Source: Lysobacter sp. HDW10
Lineage (GTDB): Bacteria; Pseudomonadota; Gammaproteobacteria; Xanthomonadales; Xanthomonadaceae
DNA: 64,000 nucleotides
Assembly: GCF_011300685.1 (NCBI RefSeq)
Contig: NZ_CP049864.1
Coordinates: 922,885-986,884, forward strand
Reading direction: 5' to 3'
Part shown: positions 18,287 to 27,939 of the stretch, one piece after another
How positions within the stretch are numbered: the stretch's first letter is position 1
Layout of the letters: every line of letters begins with the position of its first letter
Program-made: the position numbers and the translations under genes
The notes under the pieces: generated by a model
What the model saw: the letters and a program-made list of their open reading frames with translations, nothing else
Told to the model about the DNA's origin: nothing
Databases searched by the model: none

Positions 18287-19055
18287 ATGCGATCTCGACC
18301 CACACAGGCGTGTGATCACTCGGGCGTTCCCAAGTGCGTGGTGCCACATCAATGCCGGCATCAACCACCGTGTCTTTCAGTGCATCTGACACCAAGGTGA
18401 GGTCAATACGTAAACCCCAGCCGCGATTGAACGCTGCCAAGCGGTAGTCCCACCAGCTGAATTGACCGTCTTCTTCGTGTTTCAAGCGAAACGCATCGTG
18501 CAAACCCAGGCCGCTGAGTGCTGCGAGTGCGTCACGTTCTTGCACCGAACACAGAATTTTGTCTTTCCACCGTTTTGGATCATGCACGTCGCGGTCTTCG
18601 GGCGCGATGTTGAAATCACCCATCACAACGAGCTTGGGATAGCGCTCGAGTTCGGCAGCAACCCAGGCGCGCATGGCTTCAAACCATCGCATTTTGTATT
18701 CGAACTTTTCGCTGCCAACGGCCTCGCCGTTCACCACATACAAATTGATAACGCGGACACCATTCACCGTGCCGGCGATGGCGCGTTGTTGAACATCTTC
18801 GAAATTCAGGATGCCGCGATGGACATCTTCTGGCGGTTGGTCACCGCGTACTAACAGCGCAACCCCGTTATAGGTTTTCTGGCCCGAGAAGACCACGCGA
18901 TAGCCGGCCGCTTCAATGGCTTCAACCGGAAACTTGCTGTCTTCCATCTTGGTTTCTTGCAAGCCGAGCACATCGGGCTTGGCCGTCTGAAGCCATTCGA
19001 GCACATGCTGCAGTCGCACGTTGAGGGAGTTGACGTTCCAGCTGGCGATTTTCAT
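18285..19055 (-). CDS. xthA: Exodeoxyribonuclease III
   Basis: AP endonuclease/3'-5' exonuclease of the Mg-dependent EEP family, 256 residues. MKIASWNVNSLNVR carries the first metal-ligand Asn, LQETK the catalytic Glu, GDFNIAPEDRDVHDP the central Asp-Asn, and SDHTPVWVEI the C-terminal Asp-His. It acts in base-excision repair. The stop codon lies inside the T-run of the upstream terminator, so the gene is convergent with and abuts the small membrane protein gene. Confidence 0.95.
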   Translation of the reverse strand: MKIASWNVNSLNVRLQHVLEWLQTAKPDVLGLQETKMEDSKFPVEAIEAAGYRVVFSGQKTYNGVALLVRGDQPPEDVHRGILNFEDVQQRAIAGTVNGVRVINLYVVNGEAVGSEKFEYKMRWFEAMRAWVAAELERYPKLVVMGDFNIAPEDRDVHDPKRWKDKILCSVQERDALAALSGLGLHDAFRLKHEEDGQFSWWDYRLAAFNRGWGLRIDLTLVSDALKDTVVDAGIDVAPRTWERPSDHTPVWVEIA

Positions 19056-19118
19056 GTTTGGATTATGTCACCGTCCGAATGCAGCAGTTGAATGCGTCTT
19101 TAATGGCATCATCTTGGA

Positions 19119-20132
19119 ATGAATAGCATCGATCTGCGAAGCGACACGGTCACCCGTCCCACCGCCGCCATGCGCGAAGCCATGCTGGCGGCTGAAGTCG
19201 GTGACGATGTCTATGGCGAAGACATCACCGTCAACGCCTTACAAGTGCGCGTGGCCGAAGACCTTGGCTTTGAAGCCGCGTTGTTTCTGCCGAGTGGTAC
19301 GCAATCCAATTTGTGTGCATTGTTGGCACATTGCGAGCGTGGCGACGAATACATTGTCGGCATGGAGGCGCACACCTATAAGTACGAAGGGGGTGGCGCT
19401 GCCGTCTTGGGTTCTATTCAGCCGCAGCCGGTGCCGCAAGGTGCGGGTGGGGTGATGCCGCTGGAGGTGGTCGAGGCCATGATCAAGCCGATAGATCCGC
19501 ATTTTGCACGCACACGTTTGCTGTGTCTGGAGAACACGTGGATGGGCCAGGTGATGCCCATGGACTACCTTGCGCAAGCACGCGCCCTGTGCGACCGACG
19601 CAGTTTGGGTTTGCATTTGGACGGTGCACGTTTGTACAACGCAGCCGTCGCATCGGGTGTGGAAGCGAAAGACATCACGCGTCATTTCGACAGCGTGTCT
19701 GTGTGTTTCTCCAAAGGTTTGGGCGCCCCAGTCGGTTCGGTGTTGGCGGGTTCGCGTGCGTTGATTGAACGCGCGCGCCGCTGGCGCAAAGTGACGGGTG
19801 GCGGCATGCGCCAATCCGGCATCCTTGCCGCGGCGTGTCTCTACGCTTTGGACCATCACGTGGAGCGACTTGCGGAAGATCACGCACGGGCGGCACGTTT
19901 GGCGGAAGGTTTGCGCATCGCGGAATCAGTCAAAGTACTTGGTCAACACACCAATATGGTGTTCATCGAAGTCGCCACGCAGCATCTGGATGCCCTGCGT
20001 TGGCATCTCAAAGCGAATGACATCCGCGCGTCGATCGGCTATTTGCCGTCGATCAGATTGGTCACGCATCTCGATATCGATGATGCTGCGATTGATCGTA
20101 CGATTTCAGCTTTCCAAGAGTTCAAGCCATGA
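19119..20132 (+). CDS. ltaE: Low-specificity L-threonine aldolase
   Basis: PLP enzyme of 337 residues that cleaves L-threonine/allo-threonine to glycine and acetaldehyde. Motifs: DLRSDTVTRPTAAMREAM, GDDVYGEDITV, LHLDGARLYNA (PLP-pyridine Asp) and SVCFSKGLGAPVGS with the Schiff-base Lys. Full length for the family. The stop overlaps the carbonic-anhydrase start by 4 bases (ATGA), so the two are co-translated. Confidence 0.93.
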   Translation: MNSIDLRSDTVTRPTAAMREAMLAAEVGDDVYGEDITVNALQVRVAEDLGFEAALFLPSGTQSNLCALLAHCERGDEYIVGMEAHTYKYEGGGAAVLGSIQPQPVPQGAGGVMPLEVVEAMIKPIDPHFARTRLLCLENTWMGQVMPMDYLAQARALCDRRSLGLHLDGARLYNAAVASGVEAKDITRHFDSVSVCFSKGLGAPVGSVLAGSRALIERARRWRKVTGGGMRQSGILAAACLYALDHHVERLAEDHARAARLAEGLRIAESVKVLGQHTNMVFIEVATQHLDALRWHLKANDIRASIGYLPSIRLVTHLDIDDAAIDRTISAFQEFKP

Positions 20133-20683
20133 AAGACACCACCGTCCGACCCTATCTAAACCATCTGCCAACCCTGGGCGAGCGCGTCTATATCGACGAG
20201 GCGGCGCGTGTGATTGGTGATGTCGTGTTGGGCAATGACGTGTCGGTGTGGCCGTTCACTGTAATTCGCGGTGATGTGAACTTCGTGCGTATCGGTGACC
20301 GCACCAATATCCAAGATGGCACCGTGGTGCACGTGAGTCACGATGGCCCGCACGCGAAGCTGGGTGGATTCGCGACCGTGATTGGTGCCGATGTCACGAT
20401 TGGTCATAAAGCCATCGTGCATGCTTGCCGCATCGAAGACGCATGTTTAGTCGGCATGGGTTCGACAGTCTTGGATGGTGCGGTGATCGAGAAGCATGGC
20501 TTCTTGGGCGCCAATGCGTTGCTTGCGCCAGGGAAAGTCGTCGGTAGTGGTGAAATGTGGCTGGGCGCGCCGGCAAAATTTGCACGCAAGCTGTCGGATG
20601 CCGAGATCGAAGCGCTGTACTACTCGGCGGGGCACTACGTGAAATTGAAAGACGAGTACCTCACCGGCAAACGACGCGAGTAA
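20129..20683 (+). CDS. Gamma-class carbonic anhydrase family protein (YrdA-like)
   Basis: A 184-residue left-handed beta-helix protein with hexapeptide repeats. The His ligands that would bind metal are in HVSHD and GHKAIVHAC, the pattern of the YrdA/PaaY branch. Family members are trimeric and have weak or unproven carbonic anhydrase or thioesterase activity. Coupled to ltaE by an ATGA overlap. A hairpin at its 3' end may terminate the pair. Confidence 0.88.
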   Translation: MKDTTVRPYLNHLPTLGERVYIDEAARVIGDVVLGNDVSVWPFTVIRGDVNFVRIGDRTNIQDGTVVHVSHDGPHAKLGGFATVIGADVTIGHKAIVHACRIEDACLVGMGSTVLDGAVIEKHGFLGANALLAPGKVVGSGEMWLGAPAKFARKLSDAEIEALYYSAGHYVKLKDEYLTGKRRE

Positions 20684-20698
20684 ATCAGCGCGCGTCGT
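20671..20698. terminator. Hairpin between convergent carbonic anhydrase and aroE genes
   Basis: Eight-base perfect inverted repeat ACGACGCG / CGCGTCGT with a 12-base loop spanning the carbonic-anhydrase stop. There is no clear T-tract, so termination is only a possibility. Confidence 0.35.
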
Positions 20699-20700
20699 CT

Positions 20701-21513
20701 TTAGCGGAGTGCCGCGTAAACGTCTGCGGTTTCAGGGCGAACGCCGTGCCAGATTTCAAAGCTGTCGGCAGCTTGTTCAACCAGCATGCCGAGACCATCC
20801 GACAAGCGTGTGACGCCTGCTTTGGCAGCCCAAGTAAGCGTGGGCAATGCGCGTGCGCCATAGTTCAAATCGATAAAGGTCGTGCCTTCAGAGACCATGC
20901 TGATCGGCCAAGCGTCACACTGCGCTGAATCAGCCGGTGCGGCGGCGAAGACCACCAAGTCAAACATGCCTTGCGACGGCAGTTCTTCGATCGTGCAGGC
21001 ACGCGTACGATTTTCATCAGCGAGCGCGTCGATCAAATCATAGGCGCGCGCACGGGTGCGATTGGCCACCATCAACTGTGATACACCGGCATCCAACAAC
21101 GCGGGTGCGACAGCATTCGCGGCACCGCCCGCGCCGATAAGCAAGACGCGCGCGTCATGCAAGTCGACGGCCAGTCGTTCGCGCAGATCGCGCAACAAAC
21201 CGGAACCATCGGTGGTATCTCCTTGCCACTCGCCATTCCGTTGAAAGAGCGTATTGACGCTCTTGGCGCGCAATGCACGGTGCGTGTGACGCGTACAAAA
21301 TTCAAAAGCGGCAGCTTTGTCTGGCGCAGTGACATTTGCACCGACGCCCCCCAGTGCAATGAACGTTTCAAAGCTATCTTTGAATCCACGCGTGCTGGTA
21401 TCCGTGGTGCTGTACGCGAGCGCGATATTGCATTGCGCCGCAAACAATTCATGGATTCGCGGGGACAGCGAATGCGCCACCGGGTGGCCGAAAACAGCAA
21501 AATGCGCGGTCAT
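20701..21513 (-). CDS. aroE: Shikimate 5-dehydrogenase
   Basis: NADPH-dependent reduction of 3-dehydroshikimate to shikimate, 270 residues. Motifs: FGHPVAHSLSPRIH, GANVTAPDK with the catalytic Lys, TDGSG with the Asp, LIGAGGAANAV for NADP, and NRTRARA. ATG 21513 matches the family N-terminus and places the gene 8 bases after hemB; the frame is open further upstream but inside hemB. It is last in an apparent operon flavoprotein-xanB2-hemB-aroE, which would couple shikimate-pathway flux to chorismate use by XanB2. Confidence 0.94.
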   Translation of the reverse strand: MTAHFAVFGHPVAHSLSPRIHELFAAQCNIALAYSTTDTSTRGFKDSFETFIALGGVGANVTAPDKAAAFEFCTRHTHRALRAKSVNTLFQRNGEWQGDTTDGSGLLRDLRERLAVDLHDARVLLIGAGGAANAVAPALLDAGVSQLMVANRTRARAYDLIDALADENRTRACTIEELPSQGMFDLVVFAAAPADSAQCDAWPISMVSEGTTFIDLNYGARALPTLTWAAKAGVTRLSDGLGMLVEQAADSFEIWHGVRPETADVYAALR

Positions 21514-21521
21514 CGGGGCAA

Positions 21522-22526
<1,005 letters not shown>

Positions 22527-22529
22527 TTA

Positions 22530-23528
22530 TCAGGCGTGGACCCCGTCTATCTCGATCGCGAGTTCACTGCGGCAGATCGCCGCGTGCAGGATAATCCGCT
22601 GCGTTTCCTGCGGCAGCAGGCGTTCCAAGGCATCTGCGACGGTTTGCAGGTCTTCTCGGTCGCGCACATAGGCCTTCAGGTAGGCGCCAGAACCAAACCG
22701 TTCAGCTAAGTCAGGGCGGTGGGCGCGTGCGGCGTCTATCAGGGCATCGAAATTCCGGAAGGTCTCTTCGATTTGCGCGACGAGCATGCCCTGGTGCACC
22801 GAAGCGTGGCCCACCACGGCGGCGGTACCGGAGATCAACAGCGGCAGATCGTGACCCTGGGCCGGCAGCATGGCGCGCGCAAAGCTTGGCGGCTGCGGGC
22901 CGTATTGGCGCGGGTAGTGATAGGCACTGACTTGGCGCGGATTTTCAACGGGCGTGCCCGCATCGTTCGCGCTCAGCCAGTACACCTGCAACACCGCGTC
23001 CTCATCGCAGCGACCAATGGCGGTGGCCGCCGGCAGCTGTGACGCATCCATTTCTTGAAGCACGCGACCCCGGCCAATGCAGAACTGACGATAACGCTCG
23101 AGATCACCTTCGCCCTGTGTAATGGCGTCCAGATAGTTCCAAACGCGGAGCAAGTTGGGCGTATCGCTGTGTTGAACGTGTGTCCACAAGCTGCGATAAA
23201 TGCGTTCGGCCGTTGCGGCCACGCCTTCGTCGAGCTCTTCTTGTTCAATGGCGCCAAAACTCAATCGGCCATCGGTGGCCCAAGCCACACCCTCGGTCCG
23301 GCCGAACTGCACAGGCGCATCCGACAGCCACACTTCATAGGGCACATCACCCAGCGGGCGGAGCGGTACGCGCAAATAGCGCGGATCGGTGTCTTTCGTT
23401 GACGGCGGGTGATTGGCAAAACCAATCACGGCCAACACGTTTGGATTCGCCAACAATTCATCGGGCAAAGTGGCGTCGGCGTAGTACACCTTGAGCGATG
23501 CGGGCGGTATCACGTGTTGATTCGTCAC
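22530..23528 (-). CDS. xanB2: XanB2-like chorismatase (3-/4-hydroxybenzoate forming)
   Basis: A 332-residue member of the chorismatase family (FkbO/Hyg5/XanB2). The C-terminal half has a YjgF/Rid-like fold, ending with the AICRSELAIEIDGV strand whose Cys-Arg is typical, preceded by the TFRNFDALIDAA helix. Known XanB2 splits chorismate to pyruvate plus 3- and 4-hydroxybenzoate, feeding xanthomonadin and ubiquinone. The start overlaps the upstream flavoprotein stop by 4 bases; hemB follows after 12 bases. The clustered aryl polyene genes support the 3-hydroxybenzoate role, but product specificity cannot be read from sequence here. Confidence 0.86.
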   Translation of the reverse strand: MTNQHVIPPASLKVYYADATLPDELLANPNVLAVIGFANHPPSTKDTDPRYLRVPLRPLGDVPYEVWLSDAPVQFGRTEGVAWATDGRLSFGAIEQEELDEGVAATAERIYRSLWTHVQHSDTPNLLRVWNYLDAITQGEGDLERYRQFCIGRGRVLQEMDASQLPAATAIGRCDEDAVLQVYWLSANDAGTPVENPRQVSAYHYPRQYGPQPPSFARAMLPAQGHDLPLLISGTAAVVGHASVHQGMLVAQIEETFRNFDALIDAARAHRPDLAERFGSGAYLKAYVRDREDLQTVADALERLLPQETQRIILHAAICRSELAIEIDGVHA

Positions 23529-24859
23529 GGCGTACCCATCGTTTCGTCCAAGGTTTCAATCGCTACTTGGCGCTTACGTGTGCGCCAATTGCGCCATGCT
23601 TTCCCGGCCATGCCCAGTGAAGTAATCGCATAAATCAGGCGGAAAATGCGCAGTCGACGACGAATCACGGCGGCGTCGTCGAACACATCGCCTGACAACA
23701 AAGACACGACCGAACGCTCAACGCCCAAGATGTCGCGACGGTTTGAAAACAAGTGCTTCATGGTCGGCGACGTGAAGCGATAGATGAACCACTTGAACTC
23801 ATCAAGGCCCGTCTCGAAATGTTTCTCAAACTTGCGTTGTAAACGCTTCTCATCGGCGGGCTGTTTCAAGATGCCGTCCACTGCCTCGGCACATTTTTCA
23901 GCGCCATGCAGGGCCAAAAACACGCCCGAAGAAAACATCGGATCGACAAACGAATAGGCATCGCCCAATAGGGTCCAGCGCGGACCATTCATGCGCGTGC
24001 ATTCGTAGGCATAGTTGCCCGTGGCGTGGACGTCCGCCACGCGCGTTGCGCCCGACATGCGTTCGTGCAGCTCCGGCACGGTCGCGCAGGTTTCCATCAG
24101 GAATTCTTCAAGCGTGCCTGTGCGTTGCTTCAAATATTCGGGGTAGCACACCGCACCGATGCTGGTGATGCCTTCAGACAAAGGAATGAGCCACAACCAA
24201 CCATGGGTGTGGCGATAGATGCTGACATTGCCCGCGTCACGGCCTTCACGCATGCGGACGCCTTCAAAATGGCTGAAAACAGCGGCCGAGGCGTGCTTCG
24301 CATTCTTCTGTTTGAGTTTGAGCTTGTTGGCCAGGAACGTGTCGCGACCACTGGCATCGATCAGGTAGCGTGGCGTCCAGATGCGGTCACCTGCGCGCAC
24401 CGTTGGGGTGCCATCGGCGCCGAACTCAACAGCCGTGACGCGCGTGTTTTCATGCGCATCAACACCTGCCGCACATGCATTGTCGAACAGGATCTTGTCG
24501 AACTCAGCGCGCTTCACTTGGAAGGCAAATTCCGGCTGCTCGCGCAAACTCTTGCGGAAATCGAAGACCGAATAGGTGCCGTCATCGTTCGGGAAATCCG
24601 CGCCGAGCTTCAGAACACTGCAGGCGCGCACCTGGTCGATCACGCCCAAACGCTCCAGGACAGGCATGCCCTGAGGAAGCAGGGATTCTCCGATATGAAA
24701 ACGCGGGTGCGCGTCCTTTTCGAGCAAAGTGACTTTCCAACCTTTTCGCGCGAGCAAAGTGGACACGCTGCTACCAGCGGGGCCCGCGCCGATCACCAGG
24801 ACGTCAGGTGTGCTTGCTCCGCTTTTCGGAGCGCCTTCCGATTCATTCATATCCGGCAT
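23525..24859 (-). CDS. FAD-dependent oxidoreductase, tryptophan-halogenase-like, of the aryl polyene cluster
   Basis: A 444-residue flavoprotein. The N-terminal dinucleotide motif GAGPAGSSVS lies at about residues 24-33, GESLLPQG follows, and WLWLIP occurs at about 221-226, the WxWxIP motif used to recognise flavin-dependent halogenases. DASGRDTFLANKL and GDAYSFVDPMFSSG are the later FAD-binding strands. ATG 24859 was chosen because AGGA precedes it by 6 bases; further in-frame starts exist up to 24898. It is the first gene of the operon with xanB2 and diverges from the ACP gene. It could halogenate, hydroxylate or desaturate the aryl polyene. Confidence 0.8.
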   Translation of the reverse strand: MPDMNESEGAPKSGASTPDVLVIGAGPAGSSVSTLLARKGWKVTLLEKDAHPRFHIGESLLPQGMPVLERLGVIDQVRACSVLKLGADFPNDDGTYSVFDFRKSLREQPEFAFQVKRAEFDKILFDNACAAGVDAHENTRVTAVEFGADGTPTVRAGDRIWTPRYLIDASGRDTFLANKLKLKQKNAKHASAAVFSHFEGVRMREGRDAGNVSIYRHTHGWLWLIPLSEGITSIGAVCYPEYLKQRTGTLEEFLMETCATVPELHERMSGATRVADVHATGNYAYECTRMNGPRWTLLGDAYSFVDPMFSSGVFLALHGAEKCAEAVDGILKQPADEKRLQRKFEKHFETGLDEFKWFIYRFTSPTMKHLFSNRRDILGVERSVVSLLSGDVFDDAAVIRRRLRIFRLIYAITSLGMAGKAWRNWRTRKRQVAIETLDETMGTP

Positions 24860-24949
24860 TAGAGTTCCTAAGCCGTGCATAATAACGCCTTGGGTCACAA
24901 TTCAGTGATTACGCACTGCTGCGCGAGCAGCCCAACGGAACAGGAAACG
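24860..24949. promoter_or_regulatory. Divergent promoter region between flavoprotein-xanB2 and ACP operons
   Basis: A 90-base spacer separates the divergent pigment operons and must hold at least one promoter. Visible: an AT-rich GCATAATAAC giving a TATTAT hexamer on the minus strand, and a small palindrome CTGCTGCGCGAGCAG at about 24918-24932 that could be an operator. AGGAAACG precedes the ACP ATG. No good paired -35/-10 set was found. Confidence 0.45.
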
Positions 24950-25219
24950 ATGTCGAACCAAACTGCTGACGAACTTGAATTGGCCAAACTGCTTGTAGAA
25001 AGTCTGAACCTTGAAGGGGTTACCCCTGAAGAGATCGACGCGGAAGCACCGCTGTTCAATGCAGGTTTGGGCTTGGATTCGATCGATGCCTTGGAACTGT
25101 CGCTTGCAATCTCCAAGAAGTACGGTGTTCAGCTGAAGTCCGACAGCGAAGACAATCGCCGCGTGTTTGCGTCGTTGCGTTCTCTGAACGACTACGTGCA
25201 AGCGAACAAGGCGGCGTAA
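24950..25219 (+). CDS. xanC: Acyl carrier protein of the aryl polyene pathway (XanC-like)
   Basis: An 89-residue four-helix carrier protein. The phosphopantetheine site is Ser44 in GLDSIDALELSLAI. The acidic helix and FNAGLGLD context match ACPs of aryl polyene and type II PKS clusters. In Xanthomonas, XanC is charged with 3-hydroxybenzoate by XanA2. ATG 24950 has an AGGAA upstream; the longer frame to 24875 begins in the intergenic region. It is the first gene of a nine-gene plus-strand operon and the only ACP seen in the window. Confidence 0.86.
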   Translation: MSNQTADELELAKLLVESLNLEGVTPEEIDAEAPLFNAGLGLDSIDALELSLAISKKYGVQLKSDSEDNRRVFASLRSLNDYVQANKAA

Positions 25220-25914
25220 TGCCCATGGCGCCATTGCTGCGCCTCATTGGGGTCATTGCCTACTTCTGGATGGCGCATCGCGCCATCGAAACCGAAAGTG
25301 AAACGTTTGCCGGTATCGCGCTGGGCGCCTTGGTTTTGATCGTCTATGTCGGCCGGATTCTTGAATTGCACGTGAAAGCGCTGATTGCGACTGCTGTGAT
25401 CATCGCAGCGATCGTCGTGTTGACGTGGTCGCACTTCGCGCTCACCACCCTATTGTTCGTCCCCACCATCTTCTTGTTATTGGCAGCCAGCCTTTTCGGT
25501 CGCACGTTGATCAAAGGACGTACACCTTTGCTGGTGACGGCAGCGAGTCTGGTCGAAAACGTTTCACCTGACACGCTTGAGGCGGATGTGCGCCAATACA
25601 CGACGCGACAAACGCGGGCATGGGCTGTGCTGCTCGGCGTGCTGGCTGTGTTCAATCTGTTCTTGGCGCTGTTTGCGGTGCCGGATGGTGTGTTGACGCG
25701 TGCAGGCGTTGTAGTTGCACCGTGGGTGAGCTCTGAAGCGGCGACGCGATTCATGCCCTGGGTCATCTATGTATCGGTGACCGGCTTGTTGGTCGGGGAG
25801 TTCTTTTATCGGCAACATCGCTTCCCGGGTAGATATAAAAATGCGCTCGACTACATCCAAAAGTTGGCTAGGGTTCCGATGAAATCTTGGCAAGAGGCGT
25901 TTGCACAAACATGA
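25219..25914 (+). CDS. Integral membrane protein of the aryl polyene cluster
   Basis: A 231-residue protein with about six hydrophobic segments (first near LLRLIGVIAYFWMAH, last near FMPWVIYVSVTGLLVGEFFY), ending in a basic cytoplasmic tail with RYKNALDYI. It resembles the uncharacterised COG4648-type membrane proteins found in aryl polyene clusters. The start shares one base with the ACP stop (TAATG), and the stop overlaps the acyltransferase start, so it is firmly part of the operon. The role is unknown; membrane anchoring of the synthase is a guess. Confidence 0.72.
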   Translation: MPMAPLLRLIGVIAYFWMAHRAIETESETFAGIALGALVLIVYVGRILELHVKALIATAVIIAAIVVLTWSHFALTTLLFVPTIFLLLAASLFGRTLIKGRTPLLVTAASLVENVSPDTLEADVRQYTTRQTRAWAVLLGVLAVFNLFLALFAVPDGVLTRAGVVVAPWVSSEAATRFMPWVIYVSVTGLLVGEFFYRQHRFPGRYKNALDYIQKLARVPMKSWQEAFAQT

Positions 25915-26666
25915 GTGCCGGATTGATCTTCAAGCGCGTTTGGAATCTCGCGCAGTTTGCGTTCACCCTCGTCTACACCTTTGTATGCATTGGTTTGGTC
26001 CTGATCTATCACGCGATCAGCGGCAATACCAACGGTATTCTGCGCGCGGCTTCATGGCTTTGGGCGCGCGAACTGTTTTGGGGCGCACGCGCGAAGTTGG
26101 TTGTTGCAAACGCAGATGCGATTGATTGGTCGAAGTCGTATTTGATTGTGTGCAATCACGCTTCGGTCATTGATATTCCGACGATGTTCCAAGCCGTACC
26201 TGTGCCTTTGCGTTTCTTGTTGAAAGAAGAAATGAATCGCATGCCGATGGTGGGTTTGTACGCGCGCCGCACCGGCATGTTGTTTATTGATCGCGACAAT
26301 CCGCGCGCAGCGCCGAAGATGTTGCGTGACGCAGCAGCGATGTTGCAGTCCGGTCAATCGTTGTGTGTCTTTCCGGAAGGCACGCGCAGTCGGACCGGCG
26401 AGATCGGCGAGTTCAAGTCGGGCCCGTTTGAGGCAGCGATCAAGGCAGGCGTCGAAGTATTGCCGGCCTACATGTACGGCACAGGTCACGTCCTGCCAAG
26501 CGACGGATTTGCAGTGAACAGCGGCACTATTCGCGTGTACTTCGGCCAGCCCATGCCGACACGCGCGGCAGACGGTAGCAAGGTTGACCGCAACGAATTG
26601 GCACGCGCAGCGCAGACGCAAGTGGCGAACATGCGCGCGTCGGATGCGTCGGATGCGTCGCGATGA
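25911..26666 (+). CDS. PlsC-type lysophospholipid/1-acylglycerol-3-phosphate acyltransferase
   Basis: A 251-residue membrane-associated acyltransferase. Motif I NHASVID (HxxxxD), motif II around GMLFIDRDN, and motif III FPEGTRS are present, with an N-terminal hydrophobic helix (about 15-40). Start at 25911 through ATGA overlap with the preceding stop. In aryl polyene clusters such enzymes are thought to esterify the polyene to a glycerol-type lipid head. The C-terminus ends in a short Ala-Ser-Asp repeat created by a 9-base tandem repeat. Confidence 0.85.
   Translation: MSAGLIFKRVWNLAQFAFTLVYTFVCIGLVLIYHAISGNTNGILRAASWLWARELFWGARAKLVVANADAIDWSKSYLIVCNHASVIDIPTMFQAVPVPLRFLLKEEMNRMPMVGLYARRTGMLFIDRDNPRAAPKMLRDAAAMLQSGQSLCVFPEGTRSRTGEIGEFKSGPFEAAIKAGVEVLPAYMYGTGHVLPSDGFAVNSGTIRVYFGQPMPTRAADGSKVDRNELARAAQTQVANMRASDASDASR
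26637..26660 (+). repeat. Short tandem repeat at the 3' end of the acyltransferase gene
   Basis: GCGTCGGAT occurs twice in tandem and begins a third copy (GCGTCG) just before the stop. It encodes repeating Ala/Ser-Asp residues at the extreme C-terminus, a slippage-prone spot that probably varies in length without harm. Confidence 0.75.
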
Positions 26667-26941
26667 AGCTGTGTATTCGTCACGATCATCCGAGTTTGCC
26701 GGGTCATTTCCCGACGCAACCCATCGTGCCGGGTGTGGTGATTCTTGACCACGTACAACGCGCGATCGAAGCGCAGGCGGGCGTGGCCAATCAGTTGAGA
26801 ATCTCGCAAGTGAAATTCCTTCAGCCGCTGTTGCCTGATGAAATGGCGGAGCTTGCGTTCGAGCCCAAAGGCGATGGGTATGCATTTCGCGTCACGCGCG
26901 ATGCGGTGTTACTCGTGAATGGTGAGATGGTGCTGGGATGA
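26663..26941 (+). CDS. Hot-dog fold 3-hydroxyacyl-ACP dehydratase (ApeI/FabZ-like)
   Basis: A 92-residue single hot-dog domain. HPSLPGHFPTQPIVPGVVILD matches the FabA/FabZ active-site region with the catalytic His in GHFP and the P-x-VPG-V loop. It is much shorter than FabZ (about 145 residues) but similar to ApeI-type proteins. It would dehydrate the beta-hydroxyacyl-ACP during polyene extension; a thioesterase role is an alternative. ATGA overlaps at both ends link it to the two acyltransferase genes. Confidence 0.82.
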   Translation: MKLCIRHDHPSLPGHFPTQPIVPGVVILDHVQRAIEAQAGVANQLRISQVKFLQPLLPDEMAELAFEPKGDGYAFRVTRDAVLLVNGEMVLG

Positions 26942-27939
26942 GTGAAAAGTGGACCGAGCGGCCTGAAGGTGGGGGCCACTTTGCCATTTGGTTGATTCGA
27001 ACCATTGCGCGCAAGTTGGGTCGCAGGATTGCGCGTTTGCATTTGTATCCGATCACCGCCTACTTCTTGTTAAAGCGCGCGCCAGAGCGTCGTGCCTCCG
27101 TCGCGTATCTCGAACGTGCCTTGGGTCGAAAGACCACATGGTTGGATGGTGCCAAGCATGTGCATACGTTTGCATCCACGATTCTTGATCGCGTGTTCTT
27201 ATTAGGCGGCCCGCTCGATCGCTTCAATGTCGAGGTTGTTGGCGTTGACGAAGTGCACGCGAAGCTGGATGAAGGGCGGGGTGTGCTGTTGTTTGGTTCG
27301 CACCACGGCAGCTTTGAAGTCTTGCGCGTGATTGCGCAACGCAGGCCCGACTACAACATTCGCATTGTCCTCGACAAGCAACAGAATCCTGCGCTCACGC
27401 AGATTTTGGATGCCTTGAATCCCACACTTGCACGCAACATCATCGATGCCTCGCAAGACGGCCCGACGATCGTCACTGAGATTCAACATGCGGCCAGTCA
27501 AGGCGCCCTAGTTGCATTGCTGGTCGATCGCGTACGTCCGGATGAGCCGTCTATGCCGGCCGAATTTTTGGGCGCGACCGCGCGCTTCCCGACCTCGCCC
27601 TGGCTGATCGCGTCGGTGCTCAAGATTCCCGTGGCATTGGGCTTTGGCCTGTATCAGGGCGGCAACCGCTATAAGCTCATGTTTGAGCTTTTCGAAGACG
27701 TAGTTGAAATCCCACGTAACGCACGTGCGCAAAGTTTGCAGGCGCTCATCCAGCGTTTTGCATCGAGGTTGGAATATTACGTAAAGCTTGAACCTTACAA
27801 CTGGTTCAATTTCTACGATTTTTGGGAGTCTGAAGATGAACTTGTCTCACGTCACGCGCTGGATGACGCCGCTGTGCAGCGCCGTACTGCTGGCCACACT
27901 TTGGGCGCCGACAAGTCGCGCAGCCACACCGCAGGTTGA
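26938..27939 (+). CDS. LpxL/HtrB-like lysophospholipid acyltransferase, 3' end overlapping the next gene
   Basis: A 333-residue acyltransferase of the LpxL/HtrB superfamily. GSHHGSFEVLR is the HxxxxD/E-type catalytic motif, and VALLVDRVRPDEPSMPAEFLG and PTSPWLIASVLKIPV are the usual later blocks. The typical family ending appears at about YNWFNFYDFW. The frame then continues roughly 30 more residues, out of frame over the first 104 bases of the LolA-like gene. A TGA sits in the +1 frame just before the next ATG. The extension may be a lost or shifted stop. Confidence 0.82.
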   Translation: MSEKWTERPEGGGHFAIWLIRTIARKLGRRIARLHLYPITAYFLLKRAPERRASVAYLERALGRKTTWLDGAKHVHTFASTILDRVFLLGGPLDRFNVEVVGVDEVHAKLDEGRGVLLFGSHHGSFEVLRVIAQRRPDYNIRIVLDKQQNPALTQILDALNPTLARNIIDASQDGPTIVTEIQHAASQGALVALLVDRVRPDEPSMPAEFLGATARFPTSPWLIASVLKIPVALGFGLYQGGNRYKLMFELFEDVVEIPRNARAQSLQALIQRFASRLEYYVKLEPYNWFNFYDFWESEDELVSRHALDDAAVQRRTAGHTLGADKSRSHTAG

